Of a stretch of 18,157 nt of DNA, positions 1 through 7,604 are shown piece by piece (position 1 is the first letter of the stretch; each line of letters begins with the position of its first letter). A program made the translations under genes and the position numbers. The notes below the pieces were generated by a model. It was not told the origin of the DNA and searched no databases. It saw nothing but the letters and a program-made list of their open reading frames with translations. The stretch is from Aquificota bacterium (GTDB taxonomy: Bacteria > Aquificota > Aquificia > Aquificales > Hydrogenothermaceae): the NCBI GenBank assembly GCA_013153765.1, contig JAADDT010000110.1, forward strand, positions 1 to 18,157. Reading direction: 5' to 3'.

Positions 1-1481
1 ACCTTAAAGCTTTCTTCAATACGGGCTTTGTTTTTTTCGTCTGCGTCTGCCATTACGGTCAGGGAGTAATCCCTTACCACGTCAGCCAGTAGCATTCCAA
101 ATGCGGAGAATGTGCCGGGATTTGGTGGAATGATGACCTCCGGAATGGAAAGACTGCGGGCAAGGAAGACGGCGTGCAGTCCACCGGCTCCGCCGTAAGT
201 AAACAGGGAAAACTCCCTCGGGTTGTGTCCCTTTTCTACAGATATGCTCCTTAAAGCCTTTTCCATTTTCACGTTTGCCACTTCCAGTATCCCTTCAGCC
301 AGCCTTTCCGGTTTTATGTTCCACTGGTGGCTGTAAAGCTCAAAAAAGGTGTTTAACCTTCCAACGTCCAGCTCCATACTACCGCCGAGGAAAAATTCCG
401 ACACCAGCCTGCCTGCAAACAGGTTTGCGTCCGTTACGGTAAGCCTTTCACCTTTCCCGTAGCAGACAGGTCCCGGGTCTGCACCGGCACTTTCAGGTCC
501 AACGTTCAAAGAACCTCCCGCATCTATATAGGCTATGGAGCCTCCACCAGCTCCGACGGTATGTATGTCAATGACAGGCACCTTAACAGGAAGCTGTCTT
601 ATCTCTCCCTCCGTTGAGAACGGTATCCTGCCGTCTATAAGCGATACGTCCGTTGAAGTCCCTCCCATATCAAAGGTTATCAGATTTTCCCTTCCTATCG
701 TCTTTCCCGCGTGGAAGGCACCTACCACACCGCCGGCTGGACCGGACAGTATGGTTCTTACCGGTTCTTTCCTTGCTGTTTCGGGGGATATTACACCTCC
801 GTTGGACTGGATTATTCTGAACCTGTCCTTTTCGGAAAGGTTTTCCTGTATGTTTTTTATATACCTGTCCATCTTCGGCATAACGTAGCTGTTTATTACG
901 GTTGTTGATGCCCTTTCGTACTCCCTGAACTCGGGAACTATAAGGTAAGAGGCTGAAGGGTAAAAACCTTCCTCCTCAAGCCTTTTCCTTACCTTTTCCT
1001 CGTGGACAGGATTAAGGAAGGAAAACAGGAAAACCACAGCCACCGCCTCAACCTTTTTTTCCTTTAGCTGTTCCACCAGTTTTTCCAGTTCTTTACCGTC
1101 AATATCCTTGATTATGTTGCCGGAACTGTCTATCCGACAGTCCAGACCGAAACGGAGTTCTTCCGGCACCAGTGGTTCGGGTCTTCTGTAAAACAGATCA
1201 TACAGCCTTCTCCTTTCCTGCCGTCCGATGTAAATAATGTCCTCAAAGCCCTTGTTGGTGATAAAGGCTGTTTTAGCCCCTTTACCTTCAAGCACCGAGT
1301 TTGTGGCTACGGTAGAGCCGTGTGTAATGTCCTTATTCCCTTCTATACGGGAAAGACCTTGAAGAACTGCCTTTGAAGGGTCTGACGGAGTGGAAAGCAC
1401 CTTAAAAACCTCCCACCTGCCGTCTTTAAGGTAGATAAAATCGGTAAAAGTGCCTCCCGTATCAACGCCCACCTTTACCAT
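1..1481 (-). CDS. hyuA: Hydantoinase/oxoprolinase family protein (HyuA-like), C-terminus beyond window
   Basis: This is the first ~493 codons of a HyuA-type protein; the 3' end lies off the left edge. Family members are ATP-dependent N-methylhydantoinases, 5-oxoprolinases or acetone carboxylase subunits acting in the cytoplasm; the substrate here cannot be told from sequence. The ATG at 1479-1481 gives a start of MVKVGVDTGGTFTDFIY, the family's N-terminal phosphate-binding motif. Further in come HGSTVATNSVLEGKGAKTAF, the second nucleotide-binding motif FDMGGTSTDVSLIDGR (about 600-680), VGAGGGSIA, GADPGPVCYG and, near the window edge, YGGAGGLHA. Full-length members have about 650-700 residues, so roughly 170 are missing. 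The start lies three bases after the stop of the upstream BCAM0308-type gene, with a purine-rich GGGAAAGG just before it, so the two are probably co-transcribed. A partner hyuB would be expected beyond the left edge. The family call is firm; the symbol is generic. Confidence 0.93.
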   Translation of the reverse strand, partial: MVKVGVDTGGTFTDFIYLKDGRWEVFKVLSTPSDPSKAVLQGLSRIEGNKDITHGSTVATNSVLEGKGAKTAFITNKGFEDIIYIGRQERRRLYDLFYRRPEPLVPEELRFGLDCRIDSSGNIIKDIDGKELEKLVEQLKEKKVEAVAVVFLFSFLNPVHEEKVRKRLEEEGFYPSASYLIVPEFREYERASTTVINSYVMPKMDRYIKNIQENLSEKDRFRIIQSNGGVISPETARKEPVRTILSGPAGGVVGAFHAGKTIGRENLITFDMGGTSTDVSLIDGRIPFSTEGEIRQLPVKVPVIDIHTVGAGGGSIAYIDAGGSLNVGPESAGADPGPVCYGKGERLTVTDANLFAGRLVSEFFLGGSMELDVGRLNTFFELYSHQWNIKPERLAEGILEVANVKMEKALRSISVEKGHNPREFSLFTYGGAGGLHAVFLARSLSIPEVIIPPNPGTFSAFGMLLADVVRDYSLTVMADADEKNKARIEESFK

Positions 1482-1484
1482 ACA

Positions 1485-1958
1485 CTACCTTTCCCAGTGT
1501 ACTCTTATGTATTTTTGACCTTCAGGATACTGGAAGTTAAGCTTCCCTTTGTAAGCCCTGTTTACCGCCTCGCCTATCCTTCTGGCAAGGTGTTCGTAAG
1601 TCGTGGTTATGGTTATCCTGTTTCCCCCGTCTTCTATTTTTATTATCCTTTCAAGGGGACGGTATGCCATTTCTTTGTCAGCCACGTTTTTTATAAGGTT
1701 CATTATTTCGTCCTTGTGTGATGCCAGAAAATCCCCTTCCAGAACTACTATTCCACCTTCGTACCTGTCCTCTATCCTTCTACAGGCTGGACAGACCATT
1801 TTTTTTGCTTCGGGGGGAGGTGGTTCAAGCCACTGGAAAATACCTTCGTGGAAAACAACACCGCACTTTTCACAGACGGAAGGGTCAGGGTACTTTTTTT
1901 TGGTAAAGTAAGGGTCGTGTATGTACTCTTTGAGCATTTTATCTTTTCTATTGTTCAT
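1485..1958 (-). CDS. BCAM0308-family zinc-finger protein (function unknown)
   Basis: A 157-residue soluble protein with two CxxC pairs (C29/C32 in CEKC and C56/C59 in CPAC) that look like a zinc ribbon. It then has an alpha/beta region with CPACRRIEDRYEGGIVVLEG and a C-terminal part ending YIRVHWER. The order CxxC-GxxFHEGxFQW-CPACRRI-(E/D)GDFLASHKDEIMNL-ITTTxxHLARRIGEA matches proteins annotated as BCAM0308 family. No biochemical role is known to me. The start is well supported: AAAGGAGG sits six bases upstream of the ATG. The gene is first in a minus-strand pair with hyuA (three-base gap). The zinc ribbon plus basic C-terminus suggests nucleic-acid or ribosome contact, but that is inference only. 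Confidence 0.8.
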   Translation of the reverse strand: MNNRKDKMLKEYIHDPYFTKKKYPDPSVCEKCGVVFHEGIFQWLEPPPPEAKKMVCPACRRIEDRYEGGIVVLEGDFLASHKDEIMNLIKNVADKEMAYRPLERIIKIEDGGNRITITTTYEHLARRIGEAVNRAYKGKLNFQYPEGQKYIRVHWER

Positions 1959-2039
1959 AATATTGCCTCCTTTCCCTGTGTTGGTCTCTATTAAATATAA
2001 AATTAGGTTATAATTATAACAACAACCGGAGGTGGTAAG
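1959..2039. promoter_or_regulatory. Divergent promoter region between the BCAM0308-type gene and cysS
   Basis: This 81-base A/T-rich gap separates two divergent genes. GTTATAATTATAAC at 2007-2020 is a perfect 14-base palindrome, so it gives a TATAAT -10 hexamer on both strands (2009-2014 plus; 2013-2018 minus). Neither has a convincing -35 at 16-18 bases. A second possible minus-strand -10, TATATT, lies at 1994-1999. Both genes have strong Shine-Dalgarno sequences at the edges of the gap (GGAGGTG at 2028-2034 for cysS; AAAGGAGG on the minus strand). Confidence 0.5.
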
Positions 2040-3527
2040 ATGAGTTTAAAGGTGTACAACACACTTTCAGGTCAGAAGGAAGAATTCGTTCCTATAAATC
2101 CGGGAAAGGTAAAAATCTACACCTGCGGTGTGACGGTTTACGACGTTAACCACGTTGGACACGGCAGGAGCTTAATAGTTTTTGATATGATAAGACGGTA
2201 CCTCCGTTATCTGGGATACAACGTCCAGTTTGTAAGGAACTTTACGGACGTTGACGACAAAATAATAAACAGGGCTAAAAACGAGTGTCTGCCCTTTACT
2301 GTGATAGCTGACAGGTATATCAAGGAGTACTTCCAGGATGCGGAAAACTTCAGGATAGAGCCTGCCGACGTTGAGCCGAGGGTTACCACACACATTCCGG
2401 ACATTATAGATTTTATCCAAAAGCTGATAGAAAAGGGATACGCTTATGAGGTTGAAGGGGACGTTTACTTTTCCGTCAGGAAGTTTAAGGACTACGGCAA
2501 GCTTTCAAAAAGGAGCATAGACGAGCTTATTGCAGGGGCAAGGGTGGAGCCGGGTGAAAAGAAAAAGGACCCGCTGGACTTTGCACTGTGGAAAGCCTCA
2601 AAAGCCGGAGAGCCTGCGTGGGACAGCCCTTGGGGAAAAGGAAGACCGGGCTGGCATACAGAATGCTGTGCGATGATATTTAAACATCTTGGTGAAACAA
2701 TAGACATACACGGCGGTGGACTTGACCTTACGTTTCCCCACCACGAAAACGAGCTTGCACAGGCGGAAGCCCTTTCCGAAAAGCCGTTTGCAAGGTACTG
2801 GATACACAACGGGCTTGTGACGGTAAACGGACAAAAGATGTCAAAATCTTTAGGGAACTACATTACCCTTAAGGAGATTTACGCCAAATACGAGCCTGAC
2901 ATATTGAGACTACTGGTGCTTTCCGTCCACTACAGAAGTCCCCTTGACTTTTCGTGGGAAAAGATGGAGGAGACAAAAAAAGCTTACGAAAGGCTGAAAA
3001 ACGCAATGGAAGAATACGAAACGCTGAAAAAACTGCCTGAAAACGAAAACTTTGAGGGACACCTTTACGATGCGATAGCCAAGGCGGAGCAGGGCTTTTA
3101 CGCCGCCATGGGAGACGACTTTAACACGCCTGAAGCCCTTGCATCACTGTTTGGTCTTGTTAGGGAGATGAACATCTTGAAAGACAGGGCGGTAAAGGAA
3201 GGGGGCATATCCAGAAAAGCCCTTGAGTCTTACAGGGAGGCAAAGGAGGTAATACACAAAATAGGCAGGGATATATTCGGTCTGTTTGACAGCTTACAGC
3301 CGTGTGTACCAGAAGAAAATAGAGAGGAATTTGCATCAGAAAGAAAAGCAATATTTAGCGTGGTAGGAGAGGAAGAAAAGGAGCTTATAGAGGCGTTAAT
3401 AGAAATAAGAAACATAGCACGGAAGCAGAAAAACTTTGAGATTGCGGATATGATAAGGGAGAAGCTATCCCAGATGGGAATTGTGATTGAGGATACGCCT
3501 GTAGGGACGAAATGGAAGAAAAAATAA
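2040..3527 (+). CDS. cysS: Cysteinyl-tRNA synthetase
   Basis: Class Ia aminoacyl-tRNA synthetase that charges tRNA-Cys with cysteine in the cytoplasm using ATP. At 495 residues it has the usual length. The HIGH motif is HVGH at 38-41 and the KMSKS loop is KMSKS at 266-270. The zinc ligands fall at C29, C209, H234 and E238, almost exactly the numbering of the E. coli enzyme, so the active site is complete. The C-terminal part (about 310-495) is the helical DALR/anticodon-binding region, with the typical ending [18 protein letters not shown]. The ATG is fixed by GGAGGTG five bases upstream. It opens a tightly packed plus-strand run; its stop is followed after one base by the methyltransferase gene. 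Identification is secure. Confidence 0.98.
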   Translation: MSLKVYNTLSGQKEEFVPINPGKVKIYTCGVTVYDVNHVGHGRSLIVFDMIRRYLRYLGYNVQFVRNFTDVDDKIINRAKNECLPFTVIADRYIKEYFQDAENFRIEPADVEPRVTTHIPDIIDFIQKLIEKGYAYEVEGDVYFSVRKFKDYGKLSKRSIDELIAGARVEPGEKKKDPLDFALWKASKAGEPAWDSPWGKGRPGWHTECCAMIFKHLGETIDIHGGGLDLTFPHHENELAQAEALSEKPFARYWIHNGLVTVNGQKMSKSLGNYITLKEIYAKYEPDILRLLVLSVHYRSPLDFSWEKMEETKKAYERLKNAMEEYETLKKLPENENFEGHLYDAIAKAEQGFYAAMGDDFNTPEALASLFGLVREMNILKDRAVKEGGISRKALESYREAKEVIHKIGRDIFGLFDSLQPCVPEENREEFASERKAIFSVVGEEEKELIEALIEIRNIARKQKNFEIADMIREKLSQMGIVIEDTPVGTKWKKK

Positions 3528-3528
3528 A

Positions 3529-4209
3529 ATGGGACAGGAAAAGTTAGCGGCAAAGATATTTGACAGCGTTGTAAAGCGGTACGACAGGTTTTTAAGGTTT
3601 GCCACCTTCGGTCTGATAGACAAATGGCAGGAAACACTGGTAAACAACACGCCGGCAGGAAAGTATCCTGTGGACGTGGGAACGGGAACAGGTGAGGTTG
3701 TGAAAAAAATAACTGACCGTTATCCTGAAGCACTGCCGTTTGGCATAGACGTTGCACCTAACATGCTTAAAACTGCAAAGGAAAAAAACAAAGACAGCAG
3801 GGCGGTTTTTATGCAGGCATCGGCGTACAACCTGCCTTTCAAAAACGGAGCTGTTTCTTCCATACTTATGTCCCTTGTGTTCCGCCATCTGGACGGAAAA
3901 ACAGCCCTTGTAGAGTTTGACAGGGTTTTACAGGAAGGGGGACACGTGGGACTGCTTGACATATCAAAACCTTCTCCTGCACTGTTTAAGGCGATATTTT
4001 TCTTTGCAAACAGAATTTTCAGACCTATCGGGGAAAAGGTTTTTTCAAAGGAAGAGTACGACTACTTTATGGAAAGCATACTGAACGCAAGGACTCCTTC
4101 CGAGCTAGAGCGTTTTTTCGGTGAAAGGGGCTTCAGTATGGTTTTTTCAAAAACCTTCTTTTTAGGTATGGTTGTTGTTGCCGTTTTTAAAAAGAAAGCT
4201 AAAGATTAA
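3529..4209 (+). CDS. UbiE/MenG-like SAM-dependent methyltransferase
   Basis: A 226-residue class I methyltransferase. The N-terminal FDSVVKRYDRFLRF followed by FGLIDKWQ matches the UbiE/MenG signature, the SAM-binding glycine-rich motif is VDVGTGTGEV (about 48-57), and LLDISKPS corresponds to the family's LExSKP stretch. The family C-methylates demethylmenaquinone or a ubiquinone precursor at the membrane, so a late quinone-biosynthesis role is likely, in line with the menaquinone-type quinones of Aquificota. It departs from typical members: VFRHLD replaces the usual LRN(V/F) motif, and the C-terminus is reworked with a hydrophobic end (FFLGMVVVAVF). A different quinone or lipid substrate is therefore possible. 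It starts one base after the cysS stop, inside the cysS transcript, with no evident ribosome-binding site of its own beyond cysS-end purines. Confidence 0.78.
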   Translation: MGQEKLAAKIFDSVVKRYDRFLRFATFGLIDKWQETLVNNTPAGKYPVDVGTGTGEVVKKITDRYPEALPFGIDVAPNMLKTAKEKNKDSRAVFMQASAYNLPFKNGAVSSILMSLVFRHLDGKTALVEFDRVLQEGGHVGLLDISKPSPALFKAIFFFANRIFRPIGEKVFSKEEYDYFMESILNARTPSELERFFGERGFSMVFSKTFFLGMVVVAVFKKKAKD

Positions 4210-4258
4210 TATTTGATGATATTATAATCTAATTAAAAACAGCAAACGGGGTAAAATA
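4210..4258 (+). promoter_or_regulatory. Possible internal promoter ahead of the DHQ synthase gene
   Basis: This is the only sizeable gap (49 bases) in the 2040-7504 gene run. It holds a consensus -10, TATAAT, at 4224-4229. A 6-base inverted repeat (TAATAT at 4207-4212, ATATTA at 4219-4224) overlaps it. No good -35 is visible at 16-18 bases. Transcription from cysS may also run through, because no terminator hairpin is seen. Confidence 0.35.
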
Positions 4259-5254
4259 ATGAAAGAGTTCATCGTTGATGCTACCAATTACGATAAAAAG
4301 ATAATTACAACGGCAATAGAATCGGGAGCTGACTACATCATAATACCTGAAGAAAAGCTTGAAGAAGCGAAAAAGCTTGGAAGGGTAAAGTTTATCACGG
4401 TGGATAAGGACGGCAACCTGTCTGACGATTTCGTTATGGTTGTTATAAAAAACAAAAAGGACGAGGAAAGGGCGGCACAGCTTGCCAGGTCCGGTAAGAA
4501 AGTTATAGTGAAAACTACGGACTGGACCATAATTCCGCTGGAAAACCTGATAGCCCAATCAGACAACATATACGCGGTTGTGAAAAACCACGACGAGGCG
4601 AGCATAGCCGTGGGCATTCTGGAAAAGGGAGTGAGGGGCGTCGTTCTGGAAACGGAAGACCTTAACGAGATAAAAAGGGTGGCTGGAATAATAAAGGAAA
4701 CGGTGGAGAAGGTAGAGCTGGTGAAGGCAAAGATCACAGCTGTAATACCTGTTGGAATGGGAGACAGGGTTGCGGTGGACACAACCTCCCTTTTTAAAAG
4801 GGGTGAAGGTATGCTTGTTGGAAACTCCTCCGCCGGAATGCTTCTGGTACACGCTGAGACGGAAGAGTCGCCTTACGTTGCTTCAAGACCTTTCAGGGTA
4901 AACGCCGGAGCCGTCCATATGTACACGAGGGTTCCCGGTGGAAAAACCGTTTACCTGTGTGAGCTTGAGGCAGGGAAGGAAGTAATGGCTTACGACATAG
5001 ACGGGAACGGTCGGGCGGTTGTTGTTGGCAGGGCAAAGATAGAAAGGAGACCTATGCTTTTGGTGGAAGCGGAATACAACGGTAAAAGGTTAAGTGCCGT
5101 TCTACAGAATGCGGAAACGATAAGACTGGTAAGGGACGACGGTTCGCCTGTGTCGGTGGTTGACCTGAAAGAAGGCGACCTTGTGCTTGGATACGTGGAA
5201 GAGGCAGGAAGACATTTCGGCATGAAGGTTGAAGAAACAATAATTGAGAAATAG
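4259..5254 (+). CDS. 3-dehydroquinate synthase, archaeal type (DHQ synthase II)
   Basis: A 331-residue protein of the archaeal-type DHQ synthase family, unrelated to the NAD-dependent AroB found in most bacteria. In methanogens this enzyme oxidatively deaminates and cyclises 2-amino-3,7-dideoxy-D-threo-hept-6-ulosonate to 3-dehydroquinate, feeding the shikimate pathway. The family is recognised by the C-terminal half: VGMGDRVAVDTTSLF, GEGMLVGNSSAGMLLVHAE, RPFRVNAGAVHMY, VPGGKTVYLCELEAG, KIERRPMLLVEAE, VLQNAETIRLV and the ending GRHFG. The N-terminal half is a beta-alpha repeat region (VDATNY...). The start follows a modest GGGG at 4247-4250. The MCE gene starts eight bases after its stop. Family assignment is strong. 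The reaction in this bacterium is inferred and depends on a matching ADH synthase elsewhere in the genome. Confidence 0.9.
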   Translation: MKEFIVDATNYDKKIITTAIESGADYIIIPEEKLEEAKKLGRVKFITVDKDGNLSDDFVMVVIKNKKDEERAAQLARSGKKVIVKTTDWTIIPLENLIAQSDNIYAVVKNHDEASIAVGILEKGVRGVVLETEDLNEIKRVAGIIKETVEKVELVKAKITAVIPVGMGDRVAVDTTSLFKRGEGMLVGNSSAGMLLVHAETEESPYVASRPFRVNAGAVHMYTRVPGGKTVYLCELEAGKEVMAYDIDGNGRAVVVGRAKIERRPMLLVEAEYNGKRLSAVLQNAETIRLVRDDGSPVSVVDLKEGDLVLGYVEEAGRHFGMKVEETIIEK

Positions 5255-5262
5255 GGGGAAAG

Positions 5263-6807
5263 ATGAATACTGCCTTTAAAGTTGGGCTTTTTGTACTGTT
5301 TATCTCGGCTATAGCCGGCTACCTTATCATAACGTTCAGCGGTAAGGAGTTCGGCGTGAAGATGAACGAGTACTACCTGTACTTTAATGCGGTGGAAGGT
5401 CTCTCTCCCGGAGCTGACGTGCAGGTAAAGGGTGTTAAAGCCGGAAGGGTTGAGAAGATAACCTTTGAAGACAACAGGGTAAAGGTTGTGATTAAAATAA
5501 ACTCAAAAATACCTATATACAAGGACGCCAAAGCCTACGTCAGAACACTTGGTCTTATGGGAGACAAATACATATACATAGACCCGGGTACGCCGTCAGC
5601 AGGAAGGCTGGCAAGCGGTGGGGTGATAGAAAGGACGGAGGTTTACGCTTCTACTGAAGAAGCTTTTGAGACCGTCAAGGACATTGCTTACAAAATAGGA
5701 AAACTGATAGACAACCTGAACACAGCCCTTGAGGAAGGGAACCTTACGGATATGATAAAGAACATACGGGTTCTGGCTGAAAACACCAATAAGCTTGTTG
5801 AGGAAAACAGGGAAGGTGTAAAAAGGTCTATAGACAACATTGTGGCAATAACGGACAGCCTCCGTAGGGACCTGCCGGTTTTAATACAGAAGATAGACAG
5901 GATAGCCCAGAACCTTGAAGGGATAACAGGGGAAAACAGGGAAGACATCAGGGAGCTTATTAAAAACCTGAAGGAAACCTCCGTTGCCTTAAGGGAAAAA
6001 ACTCCGAAGGTGCTGGACGAAATCGGGGAGGCGGCAAAGGTCATAAAAGGCACTGTAGGGGAGAACAGGCAGGACATAAAGGTAGCCATAGAAAGGATAA
6101 GGGAAGCGTCTGAAAAGCTGGACAGCATACTTGCCAAAATAGATGAAGGTAAAGGCACGCTGGGTAAACTGGTTAACGACGACAGCCTTTACGACAATGC
6201 GAACACCGGTATAAAAGAGTTTTCAAAGCCCTTCTCCGTCATAAACAGAACCGAGCTTGATATTGTCCTGTACGGCGAAAAGCATACGGGAAACGAGGAC
6301 GAAAAAGCCGGTTTAGCCGGAAGGCTGTATCCGGGTAAGGACAGCTACATATACCTTGGTGTTTTAACTAACAGCAACGGCACGGTTTCAAGACAGGAGG
6401 AAATAACTACGGACGGAAAGACGACGCAGATAGTAAAGAGGGATTACGGCATACTGTTTGACGTCCAGTACGCCCACAAAATACTTGAGCTGTGGAACAA
6501 ATCCCTCTGGGTAAGGGGAGGTCTGAAGGACTCCTCCGGAGACGTGGGACTGGACTTAAGGCTCTCAAGGAACCTGCTTGTGAAGGCTGACCTTTACAAC
6601 TTTGACAGGAAGTACGCCACAGACGAGCCGGACAATCCACAGCTTGACGTGGGCTTTACCTACAAGTTCGGCAGAAATCCTCTCTTTATCAGCTTTGGCG
6701 GTTCGGACTTGCTTAACAGCGATGTTATAGGTGTTTACGTTGGGGCAGGTTTTATGTTCAGGGACGACGACATAAAATACCTGCTGGGCAGTGTGCCAAA
6801 ACCTTAA
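5263..6807 (+). CDS. MCE/MlaD-domain lipid-transport protein with beta-rich C-terminal domain
   Basis: A 514-residue envelope protein. Residues 7-25 form one N-terminal membrane anchor, and about 37-120 are an MCE domain (FNAVEGLSPGADVQVKGVKA, then GLMGDKYIYIDPG). From about 130 to 300 there is a long helical region with repeated units beginning EENREGVKR, GENREDIRE and GENRQDIKV, which would extend as a tube or coiled coil. The last ~190 residues (FSVINRTELDIVLYGE onward) are rich in alternating strands ending in YKFGRNPLF and VYVGAGFMF, resembling an outer-membrane-associated domain. MCE proteins shuttle phospholipids between inner and outer membranes with an ABC transporter (MlaE/MlaF). 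No such ABC genes are in this window. GGGGAAAG gives a ribosome site directly after the DHQ synthase stop. The MCE call is firm; the role of the C-terminal domain is inferred. Confidence 0.87.
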   Translation: MNTAFKVGLFVLFISAIAGYLIITFSGKEFGVKMNEYYLYFNAVEGLSPGADVQVKGVKAGRVEKITFEDNRVKVVIKINSKIPIYKDAKAYVRTLGLMGDKYIYIDPGTPSAGRLASGGVIERTEVYASTEEAFETVKDIAYKIGKLIDNLNTALEEGNLTDMIKNIRVLAENTNKLVEENREGVKRSIDNIVAITDSLRRDLPVLIQKIDRIAQNLEGITGENREDIRELIKNLKETSVALREKTPKVLDEIGEAAKVIKGTVGENRQDIKVAIERIREASEKLDSILAKIDEGKGTLGKLVNDDSLYDNANTGIKEFSKPFSVINRTELDIVLYGEKHTGNEDEKAGLAGRLYPGKDSYIYLGVLTNSNGTVSRQEEITTDGKTTQIVKRDYGILFDVQYAHKILELWNKSLWVRGGLKDSSGDVGLDLRLSRNLLVKADLYNFDRKYATDEPDNPQLDVGFTYKFGRNPLFISFGGSDLLNSDVIGVYVGAGFMFRDDDIKYLLGSVPKP

Positions 6808-6820
6808 AATGGGGTAAATT

Positions 6821-7504
6821 ATGGACAAAGAAAACTTCCTTAAAGATATACCACTGCTTGAAGGCATTCCCGATGAAGACCTGAAAGAAATATCCAGATA
6901 CTTCCACCTTAAAGAATACAAAAAAAACGATTATATATTCTTTGAGGGAGATGACGAGCCGGGCATATACATCGTTATAGACGGCATAGTAAAGCTGATA
7001 AAGGAGACCGCTGACGGGAAAACTGTAATACTCCGCCTTGTGACGCCTAAAGAGGTCTTCGGCTGGCTGGTTATGGGAGACACCAGACCGTCCAGCACTT
7101 ACACGGCACAGGCTCTGGTGGATACGAGGGTACTTTACGTTTCAAACAAGGATTTTTTAAAGCTACTGAACCTGTATCCTGCCCTTGCGGTTAAAATAAC
7201 CTGTGATGCGAGTAAAATGTTGCTTGAGGCTTACGACAGGCTGAAAAGTCTGGCGGCTGAAAAGGTGGAAGGCAGGATAGCAAACCTTCTGCTTGAGCTT
7301 TCAAGAAAAATAGGGAAAAAAGAGGACGGCAAGATAGTAATAAAAGCACCTATAACCAGACAGGACTTGGCAGAAATGACCGGAACGACGGTTGAAACCG
7401 CCATAAGGATAATGAGCAAGTGGAAAAAAGAGGGCATCGTAAACACCGAGAGGGGAAAGATAGAGATACTTGACCCTGACTATCTGGAAGACCTTATCGC
7501 CTGA
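6821..7504 (+). CDS. CRP/FNR-family transcriptional regulator
   Basis: A 227-residue DNA-binding regulator. Residues about 10-120 are a cyclic-nucleotide-binding-type beta barrel (NDYIFFEGDDEPGIYIVIDG). A long dimerisation helix spans about 120-150 and a winged helix-turn-helix about 178-205 (ITRQDLAEMTGTTVETAIRI then MSKWKKEGIV). The only cysteine is C128, so there is no FNR-type iron-sulfur cluster. Key cAMP-contact residues of E. coli CRP are not evident, so the effector is unknown. It begins 13 bases after the MCE gene with GGGG as a weak ribosome site, so it is probably part of that transcript. Its stop lies only 100 bases before the efflux operon, making that operon's promoter an obvious candidate target; this is proximity only. 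Confidence 0.92.
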   Translation: MDKENFLKDIPLLEGIPDEDLKEISRYFHLKEYKKNDYIFFEGDDEPGIYIVIDGIVKLIKETADGKTVILRLVTPKEVFGWLVMGDTRPSSTYTAQALVDTRVLYVSNKDFLKLLNLYPALAVKITCDASKMLLEAYDRLKSLAAEKVEGRIANLLLELSRKIGKKEDGKIVIKAPITRQDLAEMTGTTVETAIRIMSKWKKEGIVNTERGKIEILDPDYLEDLIA

Positions 7505-7524
7505 AAGCCGTAGGCAGTTTTATA

Positions 7525-7553
7525 TTGCAAACGGGAAAATGTGGAGATATAAT
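7525..7553 (+). promoter_or_regulatory. Sigma70-type promoter of the efflux operon
   Basis: TTGCAA at 7525-7530 and TATAAT at 7548-7553 are separated by exactly 17 bases, the best promoter match in the window. The -10 lies in a perfect 12-base palindrome, ATATAATTATAT, at 7547-7558. It sits in the 100-base gap (7505-7604) before the TolC-like gene. No terminator is seen behind the regulator gene, so read-through from upstream is possible. Confidence 0.7.
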
Positions 7554-7573
7554 TATATTCTTATATTCTTATC
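7553..7573. repeat. Short tandem repeat (TTATATTC x2 plus TTATC) at the efflux promoter
   Basis: TTATATTC occurs at 7553-7560 and again at 7561-7568, followed by a partial copy TTATC at 7569-7573. The repeat covers the expected transcription start just after the -10 hexamer. It could affect start-site choice, be an operator, or be chance in A/T-rich DNA. Confidence 0.5.
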
Positions 7574-7604
7574 AAAAATGAACTTCTGTGTTGAGAGGTG
7601 AAAA

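Noticed and set aside
535..908. Plus-strand open frames inside the hyuA region
   Set aside because: The minus strand carries an uninterrupted frame with clear HyuA motifs; the plus-strand frames have no recognisable motif or ribosome site.
5760..6130. DNA repeats in the MCE gene (units around GAAAACAGG)
   Set aside because: They reflect repeated helical protein units (EENRE/GENRE/GENRQ); no exact long DNA repeat or mobile element is present.
7505..7521. Possible terminator (GCC-GTA-GGC then TTTT) behind the CRP/FNR gene
   Set aside because: The stem is only three base pairs with a three-base loop, too weak for a rho-independent terminator.
7562..7575. FNR-like site (TTGAT-N4-ATCAA) near the efflux promoter
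   Set aside because: Only the right half ATCAA is present; the left half TATAT matches three of five, and the nearby regulator lacks FNR cysteines.
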